Assembly: GCF_019704555.1 (NCBI RefSeq)
Contig: NZ_AP024745.1
Coordinates: 11,459,501 to 11,523,500 of the forward strand
Source: Actinoplanes sp. L3-i22
GTDB taxonomy: Bacteria; Actinomycetota; Actinomycetes; Mycobacteriales; Micromonosporaceae
Direction: 5' to 3'
Length of the DNA stretch: 64,000 bases
Of this stretch, positions 42,705-51,455 are shown in pieces (the first letter of the stretch is position 1; every line of letters begins with the position of its first letter). The translations under genes and the position numbers were made by a program. The notes beneath the pieces are model-generated. The model made no database searches. It saw nothing but the letters and a program-made list of their open reading frames with translations, and was not told the DNA's origin.

Positions 42705-43046
42705 ATGACTTCTCCCACCGCCGCTGCCAACATCGCCGCCGGTTGCGCCGCTCCTGACCAGTCCGCTCCCCTCCCCGCGAGCGTCGACCTGCAGAAGGAA
42801 ACCGTCATCACCGGCCTGGTGAGCACCGCCGAGGGTGAGCTCGTGGGCGGCGCGTACGTGCGCCTCCTCGACTCGTCCGGCGAGTTCACCGCCGAGGTCG
42901 TCACCTCGCCGGAGGGCGTCTTCCGCTTCTTCGCCGCGCCCGGCTCGTGGACGCTGCGCGCCCTGAGCCGCTTCGGCAACGGCGAGCTCGCCGTCGACGC
43001 CACCCGTGGCGTCAACGAGGTCGCCCTCAGCGTCGCGGCTGCCTGA
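42705..43046 (+). CDS. sseC: SseC-like DUF1416 protein
   Basis: 113 residues, beta-rich: VITGLVSTAEGELVGGAYVR, AEVVTSPEGVFRFFAAPGSW, LSRFGNG, typical of a small transthyretin-like carrier that accompanies CysA2. One Cys near residue 14 (AAGCAAPDQ). It begins 5 bp after the sulfurtransferase stop. Its exact role in sulfur transfer is unproven. Confidence 0.88.
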   Translation: MTSPTAAANIAAGCAAPDQSAPLPASVDLQKETVITGLVSTAEGELVGGAYVRLLDSSGEFTAEVVTSPEGVFRFFAAPGSWTLRALSRFGNGELAVDATRGVNEVALSVAAA

Positions 43047-43066
43047 CCTGCTCACGCTCTGTTGAG

Positions 43067-43098
43067 AAAGGCGGGATTCCTCCGGGGATCCCGCCTTT
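43067..43098 (+). terminator. Intrinsic terminator of the sulfurtransferase operon
   Basis: AAAGGCGGGAT (43067-43077) and ATCCCGCCTTT (43088-43098), an 11-bp perfect stem with a 10-nt loop, 20 bp after the sseC stop, with a T-rich exit. Confidence 0.9.
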
Positions 43099-43228
43099 CG
43101 CTTTACCCCATTTGCGGGTACGGGCGATGAGCACGCCCCCTGCGAGCCGGGGCGCGAGGTCGCTTCGGCCCCGGGCCCCGGGCGCGCCGGGACCCGCGGC
43201 CGGGCCCCAGACCGGCAGTCGGGCTCGC

Positions 43229-43383
43229 GTGGGACCTTTTGCACCGCAACCACCCACGGACATCGCCCTGTAGGGCCTCGCGTTCTTGGGCGCCCCGCGC
43301 CCTGCGAGGACCGGAAGGGTCCCCGCGGGAGCGACGATCAGTTATCGGCCGCAGCCGAGGCAATGAAGAATTTGATCTTGATT
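43229..43383 (+). repeat. Dispersed intergenic repeat, copy C (short type)
   Basis: Starts GTGGGACCTTTTG like copy A; core stem GGGCCTCGC (43273-43281)/GCGAGGACC (43304-43312) has one mismatch; inner stem GGGCGC-CCC-GCGCCC. It ends TTTGATCTTGA against the stop codon of the AI-2E transporter gene. It sits downstream of the sulfurtransferase operon terminator. No DnaA-box part. Confidence 0.9.
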
Positions 43384-44644
43384 AGCTGCCGGCGGTGACC
43401 ACGACCGCGTCCGGAGGGATCTCCGGGCGGCGGCGGGACAGGCGGCGGACGCCGGTGTTCATGACCGCGATCAGCGGGACCGCGACCAGCGCGCCGATGA
43501 TCCCGGCCAGCACCACGCCGCAGGCGATCCCGATGATCACCGCGAGCGGATGGATCGCCACCGCCCGGCCCATGATCAGCGGCTGCAGGACGTGGCCCTC
43601 CAGCTGCTGGACCAGGATCACCGCGCCCAGCGTGATCAGCGCGACCACCCAGCCCTGGGTGACCAGCGCGACCAGCACCGCGACCGAGCCGGAGACGGCG
43701 GCCCCGATGATCGGCACGAACGCGCCCAGGAACACCAGCGCGGCCAGCGGGAACGGGAACTGCACGTGCAGCAGCACCAGGGCCAGCCCGATGCCGACCG
43801 CGTCGATGAACGCGACCAGCACGGTGGCCCGCACGTAGGCGCCCAGCGTCGTCCAGGACGCGTCGCCGGCGTCGGCCAGTGACCAGCGCGCGTTCACCGG
43901 GAACAACCGGACGACGAACCGCCAGATCTTGCGCCCGTCGCGCAGGAAGAAGAACGTCGAGAAGAGCACCAGCAGCAGGCCGGTGAGCAGCTCGAAGACG
44001 GTCGTCGCGGTGGAGATGCCGGTCGAGGTGAGCGACGAGGTGTTGTCGTTCACCCAGTTCTGCGCGGAGTCGATGGCCTGGTCGACCTGGTGGTCGGAGA
44101 GGTGCAGCGGGCCGGTCCGCGCCCAGTCCTGGATCTGCCGGACGCCGGCGCTGGCCTTCTCGGTCAGCTGCGGCACCCCGTCGATGAACTGGTTCACCAC
44201 CAGGGTCAGCGTGCCGGCCACCGCGCCCAGCCCGCCGATCAGCACCAGGAACGTCGCCAGCGACCGCGGCAGGTGCAGCTTGAGCAGCCAGCCGACGGCC
44301 GGGCCGAGCAGCGCGGTGAGCAGCAGCGCGATCGCGAGCGGGATGACCACCACGCTGACCAGGCCGATGAACCGCAGCCCGACGTAGCCGACCAGACCGA
44401 CCACGATCAGCCGCCAGCTCCAGGCCGCGGCGATCCGCAGCGAGTGCGGCACGTCCACGTCGTCCAGGCTGTTCGTCGACCCGTGCACGACGGCCGGCTC
44501 GGGTGGCGCCGGGACGAAGCGCTCGACGTCGTCGTCCTCCGGCTCGGGCTCCGGCGGTGGCTTGATCCGCGCCATCCGGGCCGCCTCCCGTCCCGTGTCG
44601 TAGGCCTTCCGCAGGTTCTCCCGGACACGTTGCAAGCGGTTCAC
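43382..44644 (-). CDS. AI-2E/PerM-family transporter
   Basis: 420 residues from GTG. An acidic N-terminal tail (about 1-75), then seven or eight transmembrane helices with the family's GAFVPIIGAAVSG and QQLEGHVLQPLIMG. Members export small molecules or act as Na+/H+ antiporters; the AI-2 name is historical. Its stop codon is covered by the end of repeat copy C. Confidence 0.9.
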   Translation of the reverse strand: MNRLQRVRENLRKAYDTGREAARMARIKPPPEPEPEDDDVERFVPAPPEPAVVHGSTNSLDDVDVPHSLRIAAAWSWRLIVVGLVGYVGLRFIGLVSVVVIPLAIALLLTALLGPAVGWLLKLHLPRSLATFLVLIGGLGAVAGTLTLVVNQFIDGVPQLTEKASAGVRQIQDWARTGPLHLSDHQVDQAIDSAQNWVNDNTSSLTSTGISTATTVFELLTGLLLVLFSTFFFLRDGRKIWRFVVRLFPVNARWSLADAGDASWTTLGAYVRATVLVAFIDAVGIGLALVLLHVQFPFPLAALVFLGAFVPIIGAAVSGSVAVLVALVTQGWVVALITLGAVILVQQLEGHVLQPLIMGRAVAIHPLAVIIGIACGVVLAGIIGALVAVPLIAVMNTGVRRLSRRRPEIPPDAVVVTAGS

Positions 44645-44779
44645 CCGCCTACCCCCTCGCGCTGTCGTGTCACCCCAACACCGTAGTGCTCACACGTCAC
44701 GTAAGCGCCCGGTGACCCACCCGGCGCGATCCGGACCACTCGGACCGGCCGGACCGGTGGCGGCGTACCGTCTGCATTC

Positions 44780-45121
44780 GTGAGTTCCGACACCACCCGT
44801 ACCGAGACCGGACTGCCGATCCGGATGTTGCACGACCGAGTCCTCGTCCGGCAGGACGGCGGGGAGGGTGAACGCCGGTCCACCGCGGGCATCGTCATCC
44901 CGGCCACCGCGTCGATGGGCCGGCGGCTGTCCTGGGCCACCGCGGTGGGCGTCGGGCCGAACGTCCGCTCGATCGTGGTCGGTGACCGGGTCCTGTTCGA
45001 CCCGGACGACCGTTCCGAGGTGGAGCTGCACGGCAAGGGCTATGTGCTGCTCCGCGAGCGGGACGTGCACGCGGTCGCCGCCGACCGGGTCGAGCCGGAC
45101 GGGACCGGCCTCTACTTGTAG
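44780..45121 (+). CDS. GroES-like (Cpn10) co-chaperonin homologue
   Basis: 113 residues from GTG: PIRMLHDRVLVRQDGGEGER, AGIVIPATA, VGVGPNVRSIVVGDRVLFD and KGYVLLRERDVHAV follow the GroES barrel. The mobile loop is shorter than in GroES and there is no groEL beside it, so it is either a divergent GroES paralogue or a structural relative. Its end overlaps the 3' end of prsW by 10 bp. Confidence 0.8.
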   Translation: MSSDTTRTETGLPIRMLHDRVLVRQDGGEGERRSTAGIVIPATASMGRRLSWATAVGVGPNVRSIVVGDRVLFDPDDRSEVELHGKGYVLLRERDVHAVAADRVEPDGTGLYL

Positions 45122-46713
45122 GGCGGCGGGTACTGCCCGGGGTATTGCCCGGGGTACTGCGGACCCGGGTGCTGCGGCGGCATCGGCGCGAACGGCGGCG
45201 GGCCGTAGCCCCCCGGGCCACCCGGAGGCGGCGGGCCGTAGGCCCCGGGGCCGCCCGGGTATCCCCAGCCCGGCGGGTACACCGGCATCGGCGGCGGGAG
45301 CTGCACCGGCACCGGCATGACCGGCTCGGCCGGCGGCGCCACCGAGCGGACCACCCCGTCCGGGAACGCGATCCGGTAGCTCTGCCCGTCCCACCAGGCC
45401 GGCGGGGTCTGCGGGTCACGCCCGGCGAACACCCCGCGATAGCCGGTGATCGCGCCGAGCAGCTCGCGCTCCTCCAGCGTGGCCTTGGTCATCTCGCGCG
45501 GATCGCCGGCCAGCCCGCGCTGCATGCCGTCGCGCACGATCGCCAGCCGGGTCGCGGCGAACTGGAAGCTCTTCATCGCCTTGCCACCGGCCGGGCCGGC
45601 CACCCGCTTCGCCCACTGGCGGGCCGAGTGCCGGCGACCCAGGCTGCCCAGTGCGGCCACCTCGGGCGGCGCGAACCACCCGGTACGCACGTAGAGGTGC
45701 AGGACCCGCTCGGTGAGCCGGCCCTCCCAGCTGCGCAGCGCGATCGCGAACCCGACCACCGCGAAGAAGAACGGGACCATGAAGCCGAGATAGCCGTACA
45801 GCATGATCAGGGTCTGCCCGGTGGCCGCGGAGAGCGTCGGCAGCAGGTTGAACGTGCCGTGCAGGATCATCGCGAGCAGCAGGCCGCCGATCGGGGCGAG
45901 CCAGCGCACGTGCTTGTCGGCCGAGCGCGCCGCGATGCCCAGGCCGATGCCGGTCATCGAGGTGAAGAGCGGGTGCGCGAAGCCGGTGAACAGGATCCGG
46001 ACGATGAAGATCAGGAAGACGTTGGTCAGGCCGGTGGCCGGACCGTACTGCTCGGCGCCCGCCGCGTAGCCGTGCCCGCCCAGGTAGAGCACGTTCTCCA
46101 CCATGGCGAAGCCGAGCGCGGAGAGCCCGCAGTAGACGATGCCGTCGGTGATGCCGGACCACTCGGCGCGGCGCCGCCAGAACAGCAGGATCGGGCCGAG
46201 CGCCTTCATCGACTCCTCGATGAACGGCGCGACCAGCACCGCGACCAGCGCGTCCGGCAGGCCGACCTTGTCGAACAGCCAGGAGGCGCCGGTGTTCACC
46301 GCGAGCGCCGCCGCGGTCGCCACCGCGGCGCCCCAGGCGAAGCAGAAGATCAGGTACTTCACCGGCTCCGGCTCGTACCGATCCAGCCAGGCGAACGCGC
46401 TGGCCAGCAGCGGGACCGGCAGGATCGCCGCGGTCAGGCCGATGGCCAGACCGGCCAGGCCGATGTTGTAGCCCAGGAAGATCAGCATGCCGATCGCGGC
46501 CGAGGCGATCAGCGCGATCACACCGGTGACCGGGAGCCAGCGGCGCCAGCCGGAGCGGCGGCCCGGGATCGGGGCGACGGTCTGCACCGCCTCGGTGGGG
46601 AACGGGGGCACGGCGTCCGGCGCGACCTCCACGGCCGTCACGGTGCCCGGCGCGGGGGAGTTCTCGGTCTGCGGGACCGGATCGGGTGATCCGGTCGGTG
46701 GTACGTCGGCCAT
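45112..46713 (-). CDS. PrsW-family intramembrane metalloprotease
   Basis: 533 residues from ATG 46713. About eight transmembrane helices with catalytic motifs APFIEESMKALG (EExxK), ENVLYLGG, HPLFTSMTGIGLG and HGTFNLLP. Related PrsW cleaves anti-sigma factors. The C-terminus (about 430-533) is a cytoplasmic Pro/Gly/Tyr-rich tail (GYPGGPGAYGPPP), probably disordered. Substrate unknown; no sigma/anti-sigma pair is adjacent. Confidence 0.88.
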   Translation of the reverse strand: MADVPPTGSPDPVPQTENSPAPGTVTAVEVAPDAVPPFPTEAVQTVAPIPGRRSGWRRWLPVTGVIALIASAAIGMLIFLGYNIGLAGLAIGLTAAILPVPLLASAFAWLDRYEPEPVKYLIFCFAWGAAVATAAALAVNTGASWLFDKVGLPDALVAVLVAPFIEESMKALGPILLFWRRRAEWSGITDGIVYCGLSALGFAMVENVLYLGGHGYAAGAEQYGPATGLTNVFLIFIVRILFTGFAHPLFTSMTGIGLGIAARSADKHVRWLAPIGGLLLAMILHGTFNLLPTLSAATGQTLIMLYGYLGFMVPFFFAVVGFAIALRSWEGRLTERVLHLYVRTGWFAPPEVAALGSLGRRHSARQWAKRVAGPAGGKAMKSFQFAATRLAIVRDGMQRGLAGDPREMTKATLEERELLGAITGYRGVFAGRDPQTPPAWWDGQSYRIAFPDGVVRSVAPPAEPVMPVPVQLPPPMPVYPPGWGYPGGPGAYGPPPPGGPGGYGPPPFAPMPPQHPGPQYPGQYPGQYPPPYK

Positions 46714-46785
46714 GCCCGCCAGCGTAGTCACCGACGGCGCGCCCGGCGTGCCCGAGGAGCGCCGAAGCGATCAAATACGCATCGA

Positions 46786-47949
46786 TCAGGCCGACTCGGC
46801 CGGCGGCGCGGGCGGCACCGGCCGGGCCCGGACCGTCCGGTTGCGGGCCCCGTGCGGCCGCCCGCGCCAGCCGATCGCGGCCCGCACCTGCCGGGTGGCC
46901 TCGGCATACTCCACCCCGGTGGCGCGCAGCAGGTCGGCCACCGAGGTACGGATCTGGGCCACCACCACCCCACCCGAGTACCCGACGCCGGTGTCGTACG
47001 CCCGCCCGGACTCGGCCGCCGCCCGCAACGCCCGCTCCCGGGTCGCCACCGGCTCGACCCCGCGCGCCCACTCCATCCGGAGCAGGTCCACCGCGTCGCC
47101 CAGGTGCCGCACCGAGGCCGGCAGCATCTCCGGGACGCGCTCGCGGTCGCTCAGGGCGGTCTGCGCCCTGCGGATCATCACGCGGACGTTCCGCAGGGCG
47201 TAGGTGAGCTGGGGGGCGCCCTCCACGTACTGCGCCAGGGCGCCGCGGTTGCGCCATCGGGCGGGGGCGAAGGCGACGTTCTCGCGGGCGGCGTCGATGG
47301 CCGTACGGAAAGCGGCAAACGTCCCCTCCGCGGACCGCAACCGGTCCAGCGCGGCCTGGATGACATCCGGATCGCCGTCGGAGAGCCCCAGCGCGGCCTC
47401 GTGCAGCCCGGCGGTGAAGGCGCGCAGCGCCGGATCCGCGGCCCGCCGCACCACGGTCAGCGGGTTGAGCGGCAGCAGCACCGTCATCACCACCAGCCCG
47501 ATCCCGCCGCCGACCAGCGCGTCGAAGAACCGCGTCCACGGATGCCCGGTGGACACGGTCAGCGTCGCGACCAGCACCGCGGACGAGGCGGACTGCACGA
47601 TCAGCGGGGCGCCACCGCCGACCGCGGTCGCCACCAGCACCGCGAGGAGCACGATCAGCCCGATCTGCACCGGCCCGTTGCCGATCAGCAGGATCAGCCC
47701 GTCGCCCAGGCCGATCCCGCCGGCGACCCCGGCGACCAGCTCGGCGGTGCGGCGCAGGCGCTGCCCGACCGACGAGGCCAGCGTGATCACCGCGGCGACC
47801 GGCGCGAAGAACGGCGCGGGCCGGCCGATCAGGTCGTGCGCCACGAACCAGGCCAGCCCGGCGGCGAGCCCGGACTGCACGGCCAGCATCAGCCCGGCAC
47901 GGGCCCGCTTCGCCGCCGCGCCGAGCCGATCCTTCGCGACGCCGATCAT
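46786..47949 (-). CDS. FUSC-family integral membrane protein
   Basis: 387 residues from ATG 47949, chosen because GGAGGT lies 7 bases upstream, although another ATG is 15 bp further 5'. About six helices in the first half (APVAAVITLASSVGQRLRRT, GLIVLLAVLVATAVGG, VVMTVLLPLNPLTV) and a cytoplasmic helical domain after. FUSC proteins relate to aromatic acid exporters (AaeB). Divergent from the HD gene. Confidence 0.83.
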   Translation of the reverse strand: MIGVAKDRLGAAAKRARAGLMLAVQSGLAAGLAWFVAHDLIGRPAPFFAPVAAVITLASSVGQRLRRTAELVAGVAGGIGLGDGLILLIGNGPVQIGLIVLLAVLVATAVGGGAPLIVQSASSAVLVATLTVSTGHPWTRFFDALVGGGIGLVVMTVLLPLNPLTVVRRAADPALRAFTAGLHEAALGLSDGDPDVIQAALDRLRSAEGTFAAFRTAIDAARENVAFAPARWRNRGALAQYVEGAPQLTYALRNVRVMIRRAQTALSDRERVPEMLPASVRHLGDAVDLLRMEWARGVEPVATRERALRAAAESGRAYDTGVGYSGGVVVAQIRTSVADLLRATGVEYAEATRQVRAAIGWRGRPHGARNRTVRARPVPPAPPAESA

Positions 47950-47970
47950 GCCCGCTACCTCCATGCCAGG

Positions 47971-48618
47971 ATGGCCATCGTGACATCTTTGCCCGACCAG
48001 TTCCGGACGGCGGCGCGCGGCGCCGGCGCCACCGCCGCCGACGCCGACCTCGACTCCGCCGCAAACTACCTGCTCACCCGGTGGAACGAGCCGCAACGCC
48101 ACTATCACGACGAGACGCACCTCGCCGCCGTGCTGACGGTCGTCGACCGGTTCGCCGAGCTGGCCCCGCACCCGGACCGGGTCCGGCTGGCCGCCTGGAT
48201 GCACGACGCGGTCTACGACCCACGCGCGCTGGGTGACGCGAACGAGCGGGACAGCGCGGAGTTCGCCTCCGGCCTGCTGGTCACGCTCGGCGTGCCGGAC
48301 GAGGTGGCGGCCGAGGTGGCCCGCCTGGTCGGGCTGACCGCGGGGCACGCGACCGAGGACGACGACCCGGACGGCGAACTGCTCTGCGACGCCGACCTGG
48401 CGATCCTGGCCGCCGACGAGGAACGCTACGCCGGCTACAGCGCCGCGATCCGCCGCGAGTACGCCCACGTGCCGGACAGCGACTTCCGGGCCGGCCGCTC
48501 CCGGGTCCTGACCGAGCTGCTCAAACTCCCGTCGATCTACCGCCTCGCCCCGATCCGCGAGGCCTGGGAAGCCCGCGCCCAGGCCAATCTGAAGGCCGAG
48601 CTGGAACTGCTCGCTTAA
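47971..48618 (+). CDS. HD-domain phosphohydrolase-like protein
   Basis: 215 residues. Metal-binding H...HD...D pattern: RHYHDETHLAAV, LAAWMHDAVYD and CDADLAIL. HD proteins hydrolyse phosphoesters or nucleotides; substrate unknown. The ATG is 22 bp from the divergent FUSC start. Repeat copy D begins 4 bp after its stop. Confidence 0.85.
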   Translation: MAIVTSLPDQFRTAARGAGATAADADLDSAANYLLTRWNEPQRHYHDETHLAAVLTVVDRFAELAPHPDRVRLAAWMHDAVYDPRALGDANERDSAEFASGLLVTLGVPDEVAAEVARLVGLTAGHATEDDDPDGELLCDADLAILAADEERYAGYSAAIRREYAHVPDSDFRAGRSRVLTELLKLPSIYRLAPIREAWEARAQANLKAELELLA

Positions 48619-48621
48619 CCC

Positions 48622-49020
48622 AGAGGATCAAATTCTTTATTGCCTCGGCTGCGGCCGATAACTGATCGTCGCTCCCGCGGGGACCCTTCCGGGCCCCGCA
48701 GGGCGCCGGGGCGCCCAAAACGCGAGACCCTCCAGGGCGACGTCCGAGGGTGGTTGCGCTCTACCCCAAGATCCGAACCCGTGGGAGTTATCCACACTGC
48801 CGCGTCATCCACAGGCCCCAAACACGATCATGGCGAATCACGCGACAATTACGTCAGAGGCGGTGGCCCCCCTCAGGGAGGGCGGGACCTGCTCTTTACG
48901 GGGCCGGACGCTTTTCCACCTATGGCGCGGGCCAAGGGCACAGCTGGCGTGCCCCAGAGGCACAGCGCGCGGCGCTCAGGGCTGTTCGAGCACGTGAGGA
49001 CAGCCCTGACGGCCGGCCGG
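48622..49020 (-). repeat. Dispersed intergenic repeat, copy D (long type)
   Basis: Inverted near-copy of B. Starts AGGATCAAATTCTTTATTGC, then the core (outer arms 48691-48699 and 48722-48730, which need two G-U pairs on the minus strand), the DnaA-box-like pair TTATCCACA (48788-48796) and TCATCCACA (48805-48813), ACAATTACGTCAGAGGCGG, and a tail to CTCAGGGCTGTTCGAG. It fills the gap after the convergent HD gene. Confidence 0.92.
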
Positions 49021-49070
49021 GGGTGCAAGGCACGGCCGGGGCGCAAGGCGCTGCTGGGGCCTGGCCACGG

Positions 49071-49290
49071 CGGGGTCCGCGTGCGCCGGCGCGGCGCGGC
49101 GGGGTCCGCGTGCGCCGGCGCGGCGCGGCGGGGTCCGCGGGCGTCAGCGCGGCGCGACCCGGCCCGGCGCGGCTCGGCCCGGCGCGGCCCGGCGCGGCCC
49201 GGCGCGGCCCGGCGCGGCGGGATCCGCGGGCATCGACGCGACGGGGGCTCGCGGGCGTCGGCGCGGCGGGGTTCTGTCGACGTACTGCGG
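49071..49290. repeat. 29-bp tandem repeats grading into 10-bp GC repeats, downstream of the DUF4031 gene
   Basis: Units start CGGGGTCCGCG at 49071, 49100 and 49129 (29-bp period), followed by CCCGGCGCGG words at 10-bp spacing to about 49210 and a degenerate tail. It lies in the 3' untranslated region of the minus-strand DUF4031 gene. Confidence 0.85.
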
Positions 49291-49296
49291 CGGGGC

Positions 49297-49569
49297 TTAC
49301 GCCGTACCCCGGGAAAGGTGTTTGGGACGGCGTAAGCCGGACGTGCGGAGGCGGGCCGCCAGCTCGCGCGAAGGGACCAGGGTGGCCCCGAGCCACAACG
49401 CCGAGCGGAACCGCGCGGCCGGAATGTCGTAATGATCCCGGTCGAAGGCGCGGCGCGGCGAGCCGAGCATCTCCGCGAACGCGTGCAGTTCGGCGTAGGA
49501 GACGTCGCTGACCAGGTGTGACCAGAGGTGGCCACGACCCGGCCAGCGCGGCTCGTCGACGAGTATCAA
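49297..49569 (-). CDS. DUF4031-domain protein
   Basis: 90 residues from TTG 49569, overlapping the glpD stop (TTGA). DEPRWPGRGHLWSHLVSD, YAELHAFAEMLG, FDRDHYDIP and ARLRTSGLRRPKH match the small DUF4031 family, whose conserved D/H residues suggest a metal or phosphate site. Function unknown. Gene order glpD-DUF4031 implies co-transcription. Confidence 0.8.
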   Translation of the reverse strand: MILVDEPRWPGRGHLWSHLVSDVSYAELHAFAEMLGSPRRAFDRDHYDIPAARFRSALWLGATLVPSRELAARLRTSGLRRPKHLSRGTA

Positions 49570-51365
49570 AGGTCCACGTGCAGCAGCGCGTGACCGCGGT
49601 CGGCGGCCAGGCCGCGCACGTCCGGAGCGCCGACCCGGGCGGCGTCCGCGGCCAGGTCGTCCGGCATGGTCTGGGACTCCCGCTCGGCGGTGACCCGGGC
49701 CAGGTAGTGCTCGACCTCGCGCTTGCGGACGGTCTCGTCCCAGCCCAGGACCCCGCCCATGATCCGGGCGGTGTGCTCGGCGGACTCGGCGCCGCGGTGC
49801 GTGGTCTCGATCGAGATCCGGGTGCGGCGGGTGAGCGCGTCGTCGAGGTGGAGGGCGCCCTCGGCGAGCGCCGCGTACGCGATCTCGACCGCCAGGTATT
49901 CCGGCGCGCCGTCGAGCGGCACGGCCAGCGACGGGTCGGCCGCCATCATCGCGAGCAGGTGGACGGTGAGCGTGCCGTACCGCTCCAGCAGGTGCTCGAC
50001 CACGCCGGTGGTGACGCCGTGCCGGCGGGCCATGTCCTGCCGGTCCCGCCAGGCGGCGGCGTAGCCGTCGGCGCCGAGCAGCGGCAGCTGATCCGTCCGG
50101 GAGGCGCGGAACTCGCCGCCCAGCCGCCGGACCGCCTGGTCGATCACGTCGGCGGCCATCACCCGGTACGTCGTGTACTTCCCCCCGGCGACCATCAGCA
50201 GGCCGAGCATCGGCTCGACGACGGCGTGCTCGCGGGACAGCTTGGACGTGGAGTCCGCCTCACCGGAGAGCAGCGGGCGCAGCCCGGCGTAGACGCCCTC
50301 GATGTCGTCCGTGGTCAGCGGCCGGTCCAGCACCTCGTTGACCTGGTCGAGCAGGTAGCGGATGTCCCGGGCGGAGGCGGCCGGGTGGGACCGGTCCAGC
50401 TCCCAGTCGGTGTCCGTGGTGCCGATGATCCAGTGCCCGCCCCAGGGCAGCACGAACAGCACCGAGGTGGCGGTGCGCAGGATCAGCCCGGCCTCGCCGG
50501 TGATCGCCGAGCGGGGCACCACCAGGTGCACGCCCTTGGAGGCGCGCACCCGCAGGCCGGGGCGGACCCCGACGTCGCGGAGCATCTCCGACATGTCGTC
50601 GCTCCACACGCCGGTGGCGGCGACGACGGTCTTGGCCCGGACCTCGAACTCGGGTGACCCGGGTGACTCCAGGTCCCGCAGTTTGACGCCGACCACCTCG
50701 CGCGCCTCGCGCACGAAGCCGGTGACCCGGGCGCTGGTGACCACCGCGGCGCCCTGGGCGGCCGCCGTCCGGGCCAGGTTGACCACCAGGCGGGCGTCGT
50801 CCATCTGGCCGTCGTAGTAGCGGATCGCCCCGGTGATCTTGTCGGCGCGCAGGCTGGGGAAGAGGTGCCGGGCGCCGTCGCGGCTCAGGTGCCGGTGCAG
50901 CGGCATGCCCCGGCCCCCGCCGAAGACGCCGGCGAAGACGTCGTACGCCGCGACGCCGAGCCCGTAGTAGCCCCGCTGCCAGACCCGCTTGGCCGGGTTG
51001 GCGGCGGGCAACGGCACCATGATCGGCACCGGGCGAACCAGGTGCGGGGCGATCCGGGTGGCGAGCAGGCCGCGCTCGGTGAGCGCCTCGTGCACCAGGT
51101 GCAGCTCGAGCTGCTCCAGGTAGCGCAGGCCGCCGTGGATGAGCTTGCTGGATCGGCTGGAGGTGCCGGCGGCGAAGTCACGCGCCTCGACCAGGGCCAC
51201 CTTGAGACCGCGGGAGGCGGCGTCGACCGCCGCACCGGCCCCGGTGACCCCGGCGCCGATCACCAGGACGTCGAAGTTTTCGTCACGCAGCCGCCGCAGG
51301 TCGGACGCGCGGCGAATCGGGGAGAGCCGGCCGGCCGTGTAGCGGGAGACGGAGGGATCGCGCAC
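49566..51365 (-). CDS. glpD: Aerobic glycerol-3-phosphate dehydrogenase
   Basis: 599 residues from GTG 51365. FAD motif DVLVIGAGVTGAGAAVDAAS, then TSSRSSKLIHGGLRYLEQ, GTTDTDW and GGKYTTYRVMA, all of the GlpD/GlpA family. The membrane-bound flavoenzyme oxidises glycerol-3-phosphate to dihydroxyacetone phosphate and feeds quinone. The frame stays open for kilobases upstream on this strand through the antisense of the next gene, which is coincidence. GTG 51386 is another possible start. Confidence 0.94.
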   Translation of the reverse strand: MRDPSVSRYTAGRLSPIRRASDLRRLRDENFDVLVIGAGVTGAGAAVDAASRGLKVALVEARDFAAGTSSRSSKLIHGGLRYLEQLELHLVHEALTERGLLATRIAPHLVRPVPIMVPLPAANPAKRVWQRGYYGLGVAAYDVFAGVFGGGRGMPLHRHLSRDGARHLFPSLRADKITGAIRYYDGQMDDARLVVNLARTAAAQGAAVVTSARVTGFVREAREVVGVKLRDLESPGSPEFEVRAKTVVAATGVWSDDMSEMLRDVGVRPGLRVRASKGVHLVVPRSAITGEAGLILRTATSVLFVLPWGGHWIIGTTDTDWELDRSHPAASARDIRYLLDQVNEVLDRPLTTDDIEGVYAGLRPLLSGEADSTSKLSREHAVVEPMLGLLMVAGGKYTTYRVMAADVIDQAVRRLGGEFRASRTDQLPLLGADGYAAAWRDRQDMARRHGVTTGVVEHLLERYGTLTVHLLAMMAADPSLAVPLDGAPEYLAVEIAYAALAEGALHLDDALTRRTRISIETTHRGAESAEHTARIMGGVLGWDETVRKREVEHYLARVTAERESQTMPDDLAADAARVGAPDVRGLAADRGHALLHVDL

Positions 51366-51455
51366 CCGTCCCAGGTTAGCCCTCACCGGTGTCACCCATG
51401 CGGAGGAATGTGGTCCGCCCCACACGTGTCCCGGACAGCGATTAGCGTCGTGATC

